Shown: positions 8,184-15,533, counted from the stretch's first letter. The stretch is 19,027 nucleotides of DNA from an uncultured Prevotella sp. (GCA_900554695.1 USHV01000038.1:1-19027), one strand, 5' to 3'. Notes: generated by a model from the letters alone, not told the origin. A program made the numbers and translations.

Positions 8184-9044
8184 ATGGGTGTCAGAAAAGT
8201 GCCGAATGTAAGACGTAAACCATCACCAACGACGAGGAGACGCCGTAAGAGGGTGTCTTCCGGGGTGCCGTATTTCTTGCGTAAGTATCCGCGTTGGGCA
8301 TGGTGGGTAGGTGGCATTGGTATTGTCATTGTCTACATTTGGCTCTTTTATTATTTCTTTGTTAGCCCTACAGGTTTCAGATGGCGTGCTTTGTACGGTG
8401 AGGCAAACTATCCTGACGGGTATGAAATCCACGGCATTGACATATCACATTACCAGGGTGATATCGATTGGGACGATTTGCGGAATGCCATGATTGAGGG
8501 ATGTCCGTTGCGGTTTATTGTCATTAAGGCGACAGAGGGTTCTTCCCGGGTTGACGAAAAGTTCAATGACAATTTCTACATGGCGCGTGAATATGGATAT
8601 ATAAGAGGCGCATACCACTTCTGGAGCAATAAATCAACCGCACGCGAACAGGCATATTTCTTCTTGAACAAAGTGCGTCTTGAGGATGGAGACCTACCAC
8701 CTGTACTCGATGTAGAGCACAAACCGAAAGACCGTTCGGCTGAAGATTTCCAACGTGATATACTCACGTGGCTTCACATCGTTGAGGATAAATATCATGT
8801 TAAGCCAATCATTTATACATATTATAAATTCAAGGAGAAGTATCTCAATGCTCCCGTGTTTGATGATTACCCTTATTGGATTGCCCATTATTATGTAGAT
8901 AAGGTGGAGTATAAGGGCGAATGGAAATTCTGGCAGCACACGGATGTCGGACGTCTGCCGGGAATAAAGGGTTACGTTGACTTCAACATATACAACGGAT
9001 CATACTACGATCTGAGGAAACTGACTATCGGCAACCAGGACTGA
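8184..9044 (+). CDS. Membrane-anchored GH25 lysozyme (N-acetylmuramidase)
   Basis: This family hydrolyses the MurNAc-GlcNAc bond of peptidoglycan. From this start the protein has 286 residues: a very basic cytosolic N-terminus (RRRRKR around 18-23), one transmembrane helix (about 39-60), and a GH25 domain from about 80 to the end. GH25 signatures visible are HGIDISHYQGDIDW with D86, FIVIKATEG, RGAYHFW, PPVLDVEH with D176 and the catalytic-type E178, YWIAHY, and the closing GYVDFNIYNGS with D266. The predicted topology puts the enzyme in the periplasm as a type II membrane protein. A start at 8154 would add ten residues but lies in the loop of the pfp terminator, so 8184 was chosen. No consensus promoter is evident between pfp and this gene. 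Remodelling of its own wall is likelier than attack on others, given the membrane anchor. Confidence 0.9.
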   Translation: MGVRKVPNVRRKPSPTTRRRRKRVSSGVPYFLRKYPRWAWWVGGIGIVIVYIWLFYYFFVSPTGFRWRALYGEANYPDGYEIHGIDISHYQGDIDWDDLRNAMIEGCPLRFIVIKATEGSSRVDEKFNDNFYMAREYGYIRGAYHFWSNKSTAREQAYFFLNKVRLEDGDLPPVLDVEHKPKDRSAEDFQRDILTWLHIVEDKYHVKPIIYTYYKFKEKYLNAPVFDDYPYWIAHYYVDKVEYKGEWKFWQHTDVGRLPGIKGYVDFNIYNGSYYDLRKLTIGNQD

Positions 9045-9275
9045 TGAGGCAATGGTCGGCTCTTTAGAAACATAGTGGGACATCTGTTATATTCATCAGG
9101 CACTGCTGAATGCCGGAAAACTTACAGATAACACGGGTGATATAAGTTGTGACGTCACGGGATTCACGTGACGATAAATTCATTTTGCCGTAACAATGAA
9201 TTCATGTACCTAAACGGATAAATCATCACTGCAAAGGGGAAGCGCGTTTTCTGCTAATAGGATAAATGTTTTCCG
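9045..9275. other. Gene-free stretch with several small inverted repeats
   Basis: No gene is supportable here. Three hairpins are visible: 9091-9111 (ATTCA/TGAAT extended by CAG/CTG with one mismatch), 9154-9172 (GTCACG, 7-nt loop, CGTGAC), and 9177-9202 (AATTCATT, 10-nt loop, AATGAATT). None has a U-tract, so none is a clear terminator for the GH25 gene. Confidence 0.5.
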
Positions 9276-9283
9276 TACTTTTG
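9276..9283 (+). promoter_or_regulatory. Orphan -7 promoter element in the intergenic region
   Basis: TACTTTTG matches TAnnTTTG exactly. No open reading frame of credible length starts downstream on this strand before the terminator at 9654. The -33 box is not evident, so this could be chance in AT-rich DNA. Confidence 0.4.
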
Positions 9284-9393
9284 CCTACGTCTGATATCAG
9301 CACTTTTATAGAAAACTATACTGCCGAAACTACATATTTTTTTGACTTTATTTTGACAAAATGATTTCGAAAAATAGGTGTGAAGGAATGTTA

Positions 9394-9417
9394 AATATGG
9401 CATTATAATGCCATATT
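9394..9417. repeat. Perfect 24-nt palindrome
   Basis: The sequence is its own reverse complement across 24 nt (outer arm AATATGGCATTA). It immediately precedes the 22-nt repeat array and partly resembles a repeat unit, sharing ATGGC and its mirror. It could form a cruciform or hairpin or bind a dimeric protein. Confidence 0.6.
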
Positions 9418-9433
9418 CTGGCTGTAACGTCTT

Positions 9434-9587
9434 TTGATATAGCCTGTATCATAGTCCGAAAATATTAATCTTGTTTTCTGATAATGCCCATTTCGCAGTC
9501 TGATTAAGCCCATATCATGGTGCGATATGGTGCTTTTCGGCCCCTGAAATGAGCTTGATCGCAGGCCGAAATGGTGCTTTTTGCAAT
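9434..9587 (+). repeat. Degenerate 22-nt tandem array A, seven units
   Basis: Seven consecutive units of exactly 22 nt start at 9434, 9456, 9478, 9500, 9522, 9544 and 9566. Most units open with YTGAWA or CCGAAA, carry G at position 9, T at 14 and 16, and often end CAGT or similar. An approximate consensus of positions 1-20 is CTGATAAGGCCTTTATCGCA. A weaker unit may precede at 9412. Unit-to-unit divergence is high, so the period and phase carry the evidence more than identity does. It aligns in phase with the array at 16370. Confidence 0.65.
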
Positions 9588-9653
9588 GTGAGGGAATGCC
9601 ACTTAAACATAAGTTGTTGATATTCAATATCTTATAATATCCTCTTTATATTT

Positions 9654-9706
9654 CGCGTATTTGCGGCCGAAGGAGAGTCCGGTTGCAAATACGCGTTTAT
9701 TTTTTA
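9654..9706 (+). terminator. Strong intrinsic terminator in gene-free DNA
   Basis: A perfect 11-bp stem, CGCGTATTTGC (9654-9664) with GCAAATACGCG (9685-9695), encloses a 20-nt loop and is followed by TTTATTTTTT. It points along the plus strand, although the nearest plus-strand gene ended at 9044. It therefore ends either a 660-nt 3' untranslated region or an independent small transcript. Confidence 0.8.
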
Positions 9707-9730
9707 GGGTAGAATAGAAAACTCAGTGAT

Positions 9731-9769
9731 AAAAAGTACAGGATGCTGAAAATCTGTAAGTGCCCTGTA
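9731..9769 (-). terminator. Possible terminator of prmA
   Basis: On the minus strand TACAGG and CCTGTA (9764-9769 with 9737-9742) pair around a 21-nt loop and are followed, after one base, by TTTTTATC. It lies about 105 nt beyond the prmA stop. A second hairpin, AAACAAT/ATTGTTT (9791-9815), lies between. The stem is only 6 bp, so this is tentative. Confidence 0.4.
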
Positions 9770-9873
9770 TTTCATCCTTTCATGCAGAAGAAACAATGCT
9801 GATTCCGTATTGTTTTCTTTGTTATTCTATTTAAATCAATCTAAATTAATTTCTATTCAACCATAAAGTGGCC

Positions 9874-10767
9874 TCATGCCTTGTGACTGAGAACGAGGCA
9901 CGCCCAATCGTCTTCGGTCATTCTGTCTGTTTCTTGCAGATTCAGCGAGGCAGCTTTCTCCATAAGAAGCGGAATGTCCGTTTCGTAGAAGCCGCTCAAT
10001 ATAAGTATCGCCTTATCCTTCATCTTGCTGCAGAAACGCGGCATGTCTCCCAGAAGAATGTTTCTGTTGATGTTGGCAGCCACAACATCAAACTTGTCGT
10101 TCATTGTTTCCAACACACCTGAGTCGCCGTGCAGGATGCTTATTTTATCCTGTTCACCGTTCAACATCGCGTTGTGTCTTGAGTTGTTCACGCTCCATTC
10201 GTCTATGTCATAGCCTGTTACGCTGTCTGCTCCGAGTTTAGCGGTTGCAATGGACAGTATTCCTGTGCCGCAGCCACAGTCGAGCAGCTTTCCTCCTTTT
10301 ATGAGTTCCTGGTTCTTAATGAATTCGGCTATCACCATTCTTGTAGTTTGATGCGTTCCCGTTCCGAAAGCCTGCTTTGCTTCAATGCCGATGGTTATCA
10401 CGTCAGGACCGTCGAGTGATGCAAGCTGTTCGGCGTCGGTGTGTCTTGCGTCATAGATTACGAGTTTGCCGTTGATGCTTATCGGCTCAAATCCTGCATC
10501 CTCCCATGCCGAGTTCCAGTCGGCATCCTCGATGTCGTTGGCAGTATACGATATATGTATTCCTTCCAAAGGGATAGACTCAATTTCCGCTTTCAAGGTT
10601 TCCGGATTGTAAATATCTTTTCTGATATAGCCTACGACATTATCGTTGTCGGTCTCGAACGATTCGAAACCTGCTGACGATGCAGCGTCGATAAGCAAGT
10701 CGTTGGCAATCTGCATTACCGATTCATCTGTTCCGGTTATCTTGAAGTTTACTGCTACGTATTCCAT
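9874..10767 (-). CDS. prmA: Ribosomal protein L11 methyltransferase PrmA
   Basis: This 297-residue SAM-dependent enzyme trimethylates ribosomal protein L11 in the cytosol. The N-terminal part (about 1-75) is the L11-recognition domain, short and divergent as in other Bacteroidetes homologues. The methyltransferase domain shows AFGTGTHQTT (133-142), the SAM-binding LDCGCGTGILSI (162-173), the acidic ribose-binding GYDIDEWSV (185-193) and ANINRNIL (231-238), which replaces the NPPY-type motif in PrmA proteins. The length matches the family. The gene is alone on its strand with its own -7 element (10804-10811) and diverges from the secreted protein/outer-membrane pair. The identification is secure. 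Confidence 0.93.
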   Translation of the reverse strand: MEYVAVNFKITGTDESVMQIANDLLIDAASSAGFESFETDNDNVVGYIRKDIYNPETLKAEIESIPLEGIHISYTANDIEDADWNSAWEDAGFEPISINGKLVIYDARHTDAEQLASLDGPDVITIGIEAKQAFGTGTHQTTRMVIAEFIKNQELIKGGKLLDCGCGTGILSIATAKLGADSVTGYDIDEWSVNNSRHNAMLNGEQDKISILHGDSGVLETMNDKFDVVAANINRNILLGDMPRFCSKMKDKAILILSGFYETDIPLLMEKAASLNLQETDRMTEDDWACLVLSHKA

Positions 10768-10803
10768 ATATTAAATATTGTTTAGTATCAATATGTGTAA
10801 ATG

Positions 10804-10811
10804 CAAAAATA
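10804..10811 (-). promoter_or_regulatory. -7 promoter element of prmA
   Basis: TATTTTTG on the minus strand fits TAnnTTTG exactly, 36 nt before the prmA ATG. The -33 zone is occupied by the palindrome at 10818-10835 and has no TTTG box. Confidence 0.6.
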
Positions 10812-10817
10812 ATAAAT

Positions 10818-10835
10818 AATAGGGATTTCCCTATT
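10818..10835. promoter_or_regulatory. Palindromic operator-like site between divergent promoters
   Basis: AATAGGGA, two bases, TCCCTATT: an 8-nt arm inverted repeat. It covers the spacer and -33 position of the prmA promoter and lies just upstream of the -33 box of the opposing promoter. A further AGGG half-motif follows at 10842. The placement suits a repressor or activator site; no cognate regulator is visible in the window. Confidence 0.4.
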
Positions 10836-10851
10836 CTTTTTAGGGTTTTTC

Positions 10852-10884
10852 TTTGTGATACAATCAATAAAATAATTATTTTTG
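10852..10884 (+). promoter_or_regulatory. Promoter of the secreted protein / OmpP1 operon
   Basis: TTTG (10852-10855), 21 nt, then TATTTTTG (10877-10884). Both boxes and the spacing fit the Bacteroidetes housekeeping promoter. The ATG is 46 nt downstream of the -7 box. Confidence 0.7.
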
Positions 10885-10919
10885 TAATGTGAAAAAGAAT
10901 AGGTTTAACTGACAAATAT

Positions 10920-10926
10920 AAGGAGG
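10920..10926 (+). promoter_or_regulatory. Full-consensus Shine-Dalgarno site
   Basis: AAGGAGG lies 4 nt before the ATG at 10931. This is unusual here, since the other genes in the window have AT-rich leaders with no such site. It fixes the start codon and suggests strong translation initiation. Confidence 0.7.
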
Positions 10927-10930
10927 CAAA

Positions 10931-11893
10931 ATGAAACGAATAATATTTATTTTAACTCTTGTTGGAGTTATGCCGCTGTCACTTGTGGCCCAGGTGGATG
11001 ATATGTATTATGTGCCTGTAAAGTCACAGAAAAGTGATATAGTGAAGGCGCCGGACGAGTCAGATCAACCGACGTACTATTGTGGCAGCGATCGTGATGT
11101 TGACGAGTACAATCGTCGCGGACGCGTGAAGAGTTATTATCAGAAGATAGGAACAGATACCCTTGGCAATGACATCATAGAGTTCCATGAGGGTGACGGT
11201 ATTTACGGATTCACTGAAGGTGATGATGCGGATACCGTGTATGTCGATGATGATAAGGTAGCTGTTTATCCGGGCTCTGTACAGTATTATGATGATTCTG
11301 ATTACGACTACACTTACAGTCGCAATCTTGGAATGTTCGATGGATTCTATGGTTGGTACGATCCTTACTTCAGCATGTATTGGGGAGGCCCTTACTGGTG
11401 GAGGTATGGCAGCTATTGGTATGACCCATGGTATTACGGAATGTATTATCCTTGGTATTGGAATGGCTGGTATTCACCGTATTATTATGGTTGGAACGGC
11501 TGGTACGGATGGCGTCCTTCGTATTATTACAGCTACTCAGGCCCGACCGGAACGACAAACCATTCTACCGGCAAATGGCATTCGTCAGGCCGCCGGACAA
11601 CAGGATTTTCAGGCTATCGTGGCTCCGGCAACGGTACTTCCGGATCGTTCGGAAACCGTTACAACAGCTACAACAAAAATAATAACAGTACGACCAACAG
11701 ATACACATTCGGTGGTCAGCGCCGTACAACCAATACCAACACTGTATCACGTCCTGTCTATCGCCCGCAAACAACTTCTCCATCCATTAACAGAGGTTCG
11801 TTCGGCGGCAGCCGTGGCGGTGGATCGTTCGGTGGTGGTTCATTTGGCGGAGGCGGCCGTTCTGGTGGCGGCAGCTTCGGAGGAAGACGATAA
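10931..11893 (+). CDS. Secreted Tyr/Trp-rich and Gly-rich low-complexity protein
   Basis: This 320-residue protein has a signal peptide (1 to about 20, cleavage near LVAQ). Residues 21-130 are acidic, include two blocks of Asp and Tyr, and seem to be the only folded part. Residues 135-205 are dominated by Tyr, Trp and Gly (for example WYYGMYYPWYWNGW at 167-180). Residues 206-290 are Ser/Thr/Asn/Gly/Arg-rich, and 290-320 repeat GGGSFGG and end GGRR. It has one cysteine (C51). I know no defined function. Such composition suggests a surface-exposed, adhesive or self-associating protein. It starts behind an unusually good ribosome-binding site and promoter and is 26 nt upstream of an outer-membrane barrel gene, so the two probably form an operon. 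It is a real gene with unknown function. Confidence 0.85.
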   Translation: MKRIIFILTLVGVMPLSLVAQVDDMYYVPVKSQKSDIVKAPDESDQPTYYCGSDRDVDEYNRRGRVKSYYQKIGTDTLGNDIIEFHEGDGIYGFTEGDDADTVYVDDDKVAVYPGSVQYYDDSDYDYTYSRNLGMFDGFYGWYDPYFSMYWGGPYWWRYGSYWYDPWYYGMYYPWYWNGWYSPYYYGWNGWYGWRPSYYYSYSGPTGTTNHSTGKWHSSGRRTTGFSGYRGSGNGTSGSFGNRYNSYNKNNNSTTNRYTFGGQRRTTNTNTVSRPVYRPQTTSPSINRGSFGGSRGGGSFGGGSFGGGGRSGGGSFGGRR

Positions 11894-11919
11894 AATAAAC
11901 AAATAAAGAAAGGAATATT

Positions 11920-13512
11920 ATGAACAAGATATTATTTATGACACTCATGGCAATGTCTTCGCTCACTGTTTCGGCTCAGGAGACATACGAAAATGCGAAA
12001 CTTGCAAACGAGGATCTTAACGGAACCGCAAGATATGTGGGCATGGGAGGTGCCATGGAAGCATTGGGAGCAGATATTTCTACAATGGGAAGCAACCCGG
12101 CAGGTATCGGTTTGTTCCGTAGATGCACGGTAAGTACATCCTTCGGACTTGTTTCGCAGGACGACGCCAAATCATTCCGTAATGCCAATAAGACCAATAT
12201 GAGTTTCGACCAGATAGGTCTTGTGTATTCCACACGGTTTGGTCGTAATTCCATTGTAAATGTTGGATTCAACTATCATAAGAGCAAGAATTTCGACTTT
12301 ATACTGTCTGCTGCCGGTCGTCTCAACAATGCTTCGCAGAGCAAACTGTCTTATCTTAAGGGACAGGAAGGAATCTTCGAGATAGGTCAGAACGGTGATG
12401 GAGCACTTGTAGGTTACAATGGCAATGATTATTCGCTTGCGTATAATCAGCTTGATTATCTGTATTACAATGCTCTTCTTCAGGATGCAGACGGTGTGTT
12501 CCGCTACAACAATGCCAACGGCTATATGTTCAACCGTGGTAACAGCGGATATATAGGCGAGTATGATTTCAATATCAGCGGTAATGTAAACGACCGTTTC
12601 TATTGGGGATTCACTTTCGGTGTACACGATGTTCACTATAAAGGTGAGAGTATGTACCGTGAGACCCTTGTAGATGAAAACGGATCGAGTGTAGGTGACG
12701 TTACAATCAACGACACAAGAAAGATTACCGGAACAGGTTTCGACGTGAAGGCTGGTATAATCTTCCGCCCGATCGAGTACTCACCTTTCCGTATCGGACT
12801 CTATGTTCACACTCCAGTGTGGTATGACTTGAATACGAACAACTACACAACATTGACCAATGGTTCTACTGTTGGTATGTATGATGACGGTTCGATAGGA
12901 GAGTCTTACGACTTCAAATTCTTCACTCCGTGGAAGTTCGGTGTAAGTCTCGGTCACACATTCGGCGATTATCTTGCCATCGGTGCAACCTATGAGTATG
13001 CCGATTACGGTAGTTCTAAGATGCGTGTAAACGACGGTGGATATTACGATGCATACTGGGGAGATTATTATGAGACAAGTACCAACGATGAAGTTATGAA
13101 CCATCATATCGGGGAGACCCTCAAAGGTGTGTCCACATTCAAGGTGGGTGCTGAATACAAGGTAGCTCCGGGCTTCTCCGTAAGACTTGGTTACAACTAT
13201 GTTTCTCCGATGTTCAGCAAGAACGGATTTAAGGATGGAACACTTCCTTCGTACGGATCTTATTACAGTTCGGCAACCGATTACACCAACTGGAAGGCAA
13301 CCAACCGCATAACAGCAGGTTTCGGATATGCTACAGGTAAGTGGAACTTCGACCTTGCATACGCTTACAGTCAGACCGACGGCGACTTCTATCCGTTCAT
13401 GAACTATTATCCCGGTCCTGATGAAGATGCAAGCTTTGCCAACATAGTTGATGGAATAAAGGTCAGCAACAAACGCAATCAGTTGCTTCTCACGGTAGGT
13501 TATAAGTTCTAA
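11920..13512 (+). CDS. OmpP1/FadL/TodX-family outer-membrane transport protein
   Basis: This 530-residue outer-membrane beta-barrel has a signal peptide (1-20, ending VSAQ). The N-terminal segment NGTARYVGMGGAMEALGAD followed by TMGSNPAGIGLFRR (about 34-68) is the conserved hatch-like start seen in Bacteroidetes OmpP1/FadL proteins, which pass hydrophobic compounds across the outer membrane. Alternating aromatic/polar strands fill the rest (for example YGFTFGVHDV-type segments), and the chain ends in GYKF, with the terminal Phe typical of barrels recognised by the BAM machinery. Homologues are often labelled 'hemin receptor', but there is no heme-binding evidence here. It follows the Gly-rich secreted protein by 26 nt with AAAGGAA as a weak ribosome-binding site and ends at a good terminator. 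The substrate is unknown. Confidence 0.88.
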   Translation: MNKILFMTLMAMSSLTVSAQETYENAKLANEDLNGTARYVGMGGAMEALGADISTMGSNPAGIGLFRRCTVSTSFGLVSQDDAKSFRNANKTNMSFDQIGLVYSTRFGRNSIVNVGFNYHKSKNFDFILSAAGRLNNASQSKLSYLKGQEGIFEIGQNGDGALVGYNGNDYSLAYNQLDYLYYNALLQDADGVFRYNNANGYMFNRGNSGYIGEYDFNISGNVNDRFYWGFTFGVHDVHYKGESMYRETLVDENGSSVGDVTINDTRKITGTGFDVKAGIIFRPIEYSPFRIGLYVHTPVWYDLNTNNYTTLTNGSTVGMYDDGSIGESYDFKFFTPWKFGVSLGHTFGDYLAIGATYEYADYGSSKMRVNDGGYYDAYWGDYYETSTNDEVMNHHIGETLKGVSTFKVGAEYKVAPGFSVRLGYNYVSPMFSKNGFKDGTLPSYGSYYSSATDYTNWKATNRITAGFGYATGKWNFDLAYAYSQTDGDFYPFMNYYPGPDEDASFANIVDGIKVSNKRNQLLLTVGYKF

Positions 13513-13533
13513 TAAAGGTTTACGAATATTTCG

Positions 13534-13589
13534 GCCGTTGCATTCAGCCCGTTACACAGTCTGGTAGGGCAGTTTGCAACGGCTTTTTT
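13534..13589 (+). terminator. Intrinsic terminator of the OmpP1-family gene
   Basis: GCCGTTGCA (13534-13542) pairs perfectly with TGCAACGGC (13575-13583), followed by six T. The 32-nt loop contains a further GCCC/GGGC pair, so the hairpin is branched. It starts 22 nt after the stop codon. Confidence 0.85.
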
Positions 13590-13993
13590 GTTGCATAATG
13601 TAATAATGTATATGGCGGAAACTACTGATTTGTCAGGCTTCATGGGCAGCTATATCCGCTGCGTTTTCATATATATTGCCTGAAGTATGGCGGTGTATCA
13701 TTCTTTTTGTTGTGAGCCATTAGCCGATTGACTGCTTTTTATTTCCTTGCGACGTTATGTTTCATTATGTACCGTATTAATGCCAATACCAAGACAAAAC
13801 GTCTTTTTTATCCTTTAAAACAGATAAAGTGCACGTGTAACAAATATTTTTTGTAACTTTAACGGTGCAAATACCGACCTCTGATATATTCGCATATAGA
13901 CATGTATTCATTCAGTGCCGGTATTGTGTATGATGGAGATGCCCCATACAGGAGACCATCGTTTTAAAATCATTGCTACAAACACAAACCGTT
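13590..13993. other. Gene-free leader region of the GH43-type gene
   Basis: No gene is supportable. TCAGGC (13636-13641) and GCCTGA (13678-13683) form an outer inverted repeat, with GCAGC/GCTGC nested inside. A near-consensus -7 element, TAACTTTA, lies at about 13854, which would give a 5' leader of about 125 nt. I see no recognisable riboswitch. Confidence 0.4.
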
Positions 13994-15529
13994 ATGAACA
14001 AACTTACAAGTATTATTTCCGGCTGCGGCGTGTGCCTGCTCATGCTGTCATGCGCGAGCCATACCACTTTTCTTAATCCTGTGATTAAGTCGGACGTCCC
14101 GGACCCGTCTGTCATCCGCGCCGGCGACAACTACTATCTTGCCGGAACATCAGGCAACGCAACGCCCGTTTATCCCATATACCGCTCGTCCGATTTGGTG
14201 AACTGGAGTCAGATTGGAGCCATATTCGACATGCCGCCCGCATGGACCAAAGGCGAGTTCTGGGCTCCCGAGCTGTACAGTCACAACGGAAAATACTATT
14301 GCTATTATACGGCTAAGGCCAAGTCTGACGGCATTTCGTGCATCGGTGTGGCTGTGGCCGATTCGCCCGAAGAACCTTTCACCGACCACGGACCTCTTGT
14401 GCGTTGGACCAACGAAGCCATCGATGCTTTCGTGTTCGACGATAACGGACAGTTGTATGTCACGTGGAAAGCCTACGGACTCGATCCCGGACGACCTATA
14501 GAACTGCTCGGTTGCCGGTTGTCTCCCGACGGTCTGCGCCTTGAGGGTGAGCCTTTCACCATGCTTGTCGATACAGAAGAGATAGGCATGGAAGGGCAGT
14601 GCTTGTTCAAGAAAGGCAAATATTATTATATGCTTTACTCCACACGCGACTGTTGCAGCGACCGAAGCGACTATGAAGTGTATGTGGCCCGCGCCGAGAA
14701 AATAACCGGACCGTATGAAAAGTATCAGAATAACCCTATACTGAAAGGTGACGGTCGTGACGTGCAGTCGTGCGGTCACGGCACTATGACCGAGACTCCT
14801 GATGGAAGGATGTTCTACATCTGCCACTCGTTCATGAAGGGTACCGACTTCTATCTCGGCCGTCAGCCGATGATGCAGGAGATAGTATTGACAGACGACG
14901 GATGGATAAGGTTCAAGACAGGACAGACAACCAAGACGAAACAGAAAACACCTTTCGGCACTTCGGTCAAGTTGCAGAATGTCTTTTATGACGATTTCAG
15001 CAGCGCAGTGCTCAATCCGGGGTGGACCGGTTCTATACAGTCGCACCGTCAGCGGCCGATGCCTTCGGGCGGTAGTCTGCTGTTGCCGTCAGCCGCTCAA
15101 GGTGCAGGCGAGTACAGTTCAGCGTTGTCCCGCCGTCCGTCTTCGGCCGATTATAATTATGAAACCCACATGGCGTGCGGAGGCAATAGCCTGAGAGGCC
15201 TGGCATACATCAGCAATGCCGCAAACATGGTGGTGTTCGGAACGGAGCGCGGCAAGCTTGTCATACGACAGGTGAAGGACGGTCATGCCAGCGACTTGTT
15301 TGCCGGACAATACGACGGTGACGACATCTGGTTGGGAATCAGTGTTGACGACGTGAAGACCTTGCGCTTTTTCTACAGCAGCGACGGCAAGAAGTGGCAT
15401 TCGGTTGATGACTTAGTAACCAACGTGTTCGCGTCTGTCCGTAAGTCATATTACAAACCCGGAATCATCAATGTGGGACATGGCGACTCCAACGCGACTT
15501 TCTATGAATTCAAGATGACCGATAAATAA
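13994..15529 (+). CDS. GH43-family glycoside hydrolase, probable lipoprotein
   Basis: From the ATG chosen here the protein has 511 residues. It opens with a lipoprotein-type signal (LLMLSC, C20), so it is probably anchored in the outer membrane or periplasm. The five-bladed GH43-like catalytic domain (about 30-310) shows VPDPSVI with the base D37, WAPELY (90-95), IDAFVFDD with D144 as the pKa-modulating Asp, and MEGQCLFKKGKYYYMLYS with the acid E200. A C-terminal domain (about 325-511) looks like a concanavalin-type beta sandwich, as in many GH43 xylosidase or arabinofuranosidase homologues. The likely substrates are arabinose- or xylose-containing side chains, but the subfamily cannot be set by eye. 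It stands alone, with no SusC/SusD pair or sugar regulator beside it. A TTG upstream at 13973 is in frame; the ATG places the signal peptide better. Confidence 0.88.
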   Translation: MNKLTSIISGCGVCLLMLSCASHTTFLNPVIKSDVPDPSVIRAGDNYYLAGTSGNATPVYPIYRSSDLVNWSQIGAIFDMPPAWTKGEFWAPELYSHNGKYYCYYTAKAKSDGISCIGVAVADSPEEPFTDHGPLVRWTNEAIDAFVFDDNGQLYVTWKAYGLDPGRPIELLGCRLSPDGLRLEGEPFTMLVDTEEIGMEGQCLFKKGKYYYMLYSTRDCCSDRSDYEVYVARAEKITGPYEKYQNNPILKGDGRDVQSCGHGTMTETPDGRMFYICHSFMKGTDFYLGRQPMMQEIVLTDDGWIRFKTGQTTKTKQKTPFGTSVKLQNVFYDDFSSAVLNPGWTGSIQSHRQRPMPSGGSLLLPSAAQGAGEYSSALSRRPSSADYNYETHMACGGNSLRGLAYISNAANMVVFGTERGKLVIRQVKDGHASDLFAGQYDGDDIWLGISVDDVKTLRFFYSSDGKKWHSVDDLVTNVFASVRKSYYKPGIINVGHGDSNATFYEFKMTDK

Positions 15530-15533
15530 AATA

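Larger units (their letters stand above)
9290..9706 (+). ncRNA. Candidate non-coding RNA spanning the 22-nt repeat array
   Basis: This is a proposed transcript of about 415 nt from the orphan -7 element at 9276 to the strong terminator at 9654-9706. It would contain the 24-nt palindrome (9394-9417), seven 22-nt repeat units (9434-9587) and several stems, such as 9510-9516 with 9524-9530. No plus-strand coding frame is credible. I see no match to tmRNA, RNase P RNA or SRP RNA. The alternative is a long 3' untranslated region of the GH25 mRNA. The boundaries are inferred, not observed. Confidence 0.33.

Noticed and set aside
9434..9587. CRISPR array
   Set aside because: Units are contiguous without spacers, are strongly degenerate and no cas gene is near.
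9403..9627. 74-codon minus-strand frame across the repeat array
   Set aside because: It is spread over 22-nt repeats, a period that is not a multiple of three, so periodicity cannot reflect coding; no start signal.
9661..9682. RNase P RNA-like motif (GGAGAGTCCGG)
   Set aside because: It is only a short resemblance inside a terminator loop, with none of the other conserved RNase P segments.
14150..15046. 298-codon open frame antisense to the GH43-type gene
   Set aside because: It is a shadow of a well-supported coding region; no motif is visible.
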